Shown here piece by piece: positions 62,624 through 64,000 of a DNA stretch of 64,000 bases; positions within the stretch are counted from its first letter, which is position 1, and each line of letters opens with the position of its first letter. The notes beneath the pieces are model-generated. The model had not been told where the DNA came from, did not search any database, and worked only from the letters and a program-made list of their open reading frames with translations. Source of the DNA: Rhizobiaceae bacterium (GTDB lineage Bacteria; Pseudomonadota; Alphaproteobacteria; Rhizobiales; Rhizobiaceae); NCBI GenBank assembly GCA_017640615.1, contig JAEPQK010000002.1, positions 620,001-684,000 of the forward strand, in the 5' to 3' direction. The position numbers were made by a program, and so were the translations under genes.

Positions 62624-64000
62624 ATGGCCAGGAAACCGGGTGTCGATTTTCAAACCGTGCCGATCATCGATGAAGGCACGCGCATCGGCCCCACCACACG
62701 GCTGATAATATTCGCGATCATTCTTCTCGGTGCGGCGGTCTTTTTCGCGCTTTTCCGCGATTGGCTGGGCGATCAGTTCCTGCTCGGACTTCTGGGTGTG
62801 CTGGCCATGATCGGCACTGGCTTCCTGTTCGCCGCCGCGATCGGCTTCATTCAGGTTGCGCCTTCCTCCGCCGCGGACGAGCTGGCCAAGTCGTTTGTGG
62901 ACTCCATGGCGCAGGGACTGGTGATCACCGATCAGAAAGGCCGCATTGTTTATGCCAATGCCGCTTATGCTGACCTGACCGGTGCCACGTCGGCCAACGA
63001 CATCAAGACCGTCGAAGGCATGCTGCTCGACAAATCCGAGGCGGCGGCGACGCTGGTCCGGTTAGGCAATGCGCTGCGCGATGGTCATCAGGCCGAAGGC
63101 GAATTCCGCCTCTCGAAGTCGATCCGCCCCGGTGCCACCGATGGTGCCTGCTGGTATCGAACGCGTGCCCGCGCCTTCATGTTGCCGGGGCACCGCAACC
63201 CGTTTCACGCTTGGCAGATTTCGGACATTTCAGATGAGCGCGCCGAACAGGAGCGCTATTTCCTCGATCTGCAAAAGGCGATTGACCATCTCGATCATGC
63301 GCCGGCAGGCTTCGTCTCGGCTGATCCTGAAGGCCGCGTCACTTATCTCAACGCCACGCTGGCCGATTGGCTCGGCGTCGACCTCGCCAATTTCACGCCG
63401 GCCAGCCTGCGCCTGTCGGAAATCGTTGCGGGCGACGGCATGGCGCTGATCCACGCCGTAAAGGCCGAACCCGGCAAGACGCGCGATGTGGTCATCGATC
63501 TCGATCTCGCAACCCGCAAGGGCGAAGTATTGCCCGTGCGCTTCATGCAGCGGGCCAGTGCAAACCGCGACGGCACGCCCGGCCCCTCGCGAACAATCGT
63601 ATTGAATCGCAGCCATGGCACCGAAGCCGCGGGCGAAGATAGTGGCTCCGAGGTGCGGTTCACGCGCTTCTTCAATTCGACGCCGATGGCAATCGCAGGT
63701 GTCGACAGCGAAGGCCGCATATTGCGTACCAACGCGCCGTTCCTGTCGCTTTTTGCAAGCGTCGTGGATCAGCATGCGGTGGATCGCGGCGTGCGGCTCG
63801 AAGGCGTAATCCACGAGCGCGACCGCGCAGCCTTCAATGCCGCCCTTGAAAGGGCCCGCCAGCGGCAGGCGAATATCGAGCCGATCGACACAGTGTTCCC
63901 CGACAATGACGAGCGCCACATGCGCTTCTACGTCAATGCCATTGCCGACGAGGCGGGCGAGGGCGAAGAGGCCGCGATCGTCTACGCCGTCGAGACGACC
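62624..64000 (+). CDS. CckA-like PAS-domain sensor histidine kinase (N-terminal part, truncated by right edge)
   Basis: Open frame to the end (459 codons): MARKPGVDFQTVPIIDEGTRIGPTTRLIIFAIILLGAAVFFALF...; two TM segments then PAS-like 'SMAQGLVITDQKGRIVYANAAYADLTG'. Confidence 0.75.
   Translation, partial: MARKPGVDFQTVPIIDEGTRIGPTTRLIIFAIILLGAAVFFALFRDWLGDQFLLGLLGVLAMIGTGFLFAAAIGFIQVAPSSAADELAKSFVDSMAQGLVITDQKGRIVYANAAYADLTGATSANDIKTVEGMLLDKSEAAATLVRLGNALRDGHQAEGEFRLSKSIRPGATDGACWYRTRARAFMLPGHRNPFHAWQISDISDERAEQERYFLDLQKAIDHLDHAPAGFVSADPEGRVTYLNATLADWLGVDLANFTPASLRLSEIVAGDGMALIHAVKAEPGKTRDVVIDLDLATRKGEVLPVRFMQRASANRDGTPGPSRTIVLNRSHGTEAAGEDSGSEVRFTRFFNSTPMAIAGVDSEGRILRTNAPFLSLFASVVDQHAVDRGVRLEGVIHERDRAAFNAALERARQRQANIEPIDTVFPDNDERHMRFYVNAIADEAGEGEEAAIVYAVETT

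Overview
This 64 kb, high-GC window looks like ordinary chromosomal (core) sequence from an alphaproteobacterium, most likely Rhizobiales/Phyllobacteriaceae-like. That placement rests on gene content, the DUF1476 ATPase inhibitor, RNase E architecture and a CckA-type kinase; I ran no database search. I support about 65 CDSs: purine synthesis (purC-S-Q-...-L, purB), bolA/grxD, icd, murI, rpsD, ttcA, pyrG, aat, accBC, aroQ, rne, an amidase, PBP1A, prfB, dksA and a truncated cckA-like kinase at the right edge. I saw no rRNA, tRNA, CRISPR array, prophage or insertion sequence. The most interesting signals are: (1) a coupled purC-purS-purQ-[lipoprotein]-[Pr6Pr membrane protein]-purL-bolA-[Arg/Ser-rich basic protein]-grxD gene string joined by 4-nt start/stop overlaps, with three uncharacterised proteins embedded in it; (2) a small protamine/RS-like protein between BolA and the CGFS glutaredoxin; (3) a multi-hairpin rpsD leader with a terminator-like hairpin that follows no same-strand gene; (4) a long structured region upstream of rne; (5) the prfB programmed +1 frameshift missed by the ORF track; (6) a molybdenum-hydroxylase maturation operon with no structural enzyme genes nearby. 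Many long ORFs in the supplied track are antisense GC-rich shadow ORFs and were rejected.
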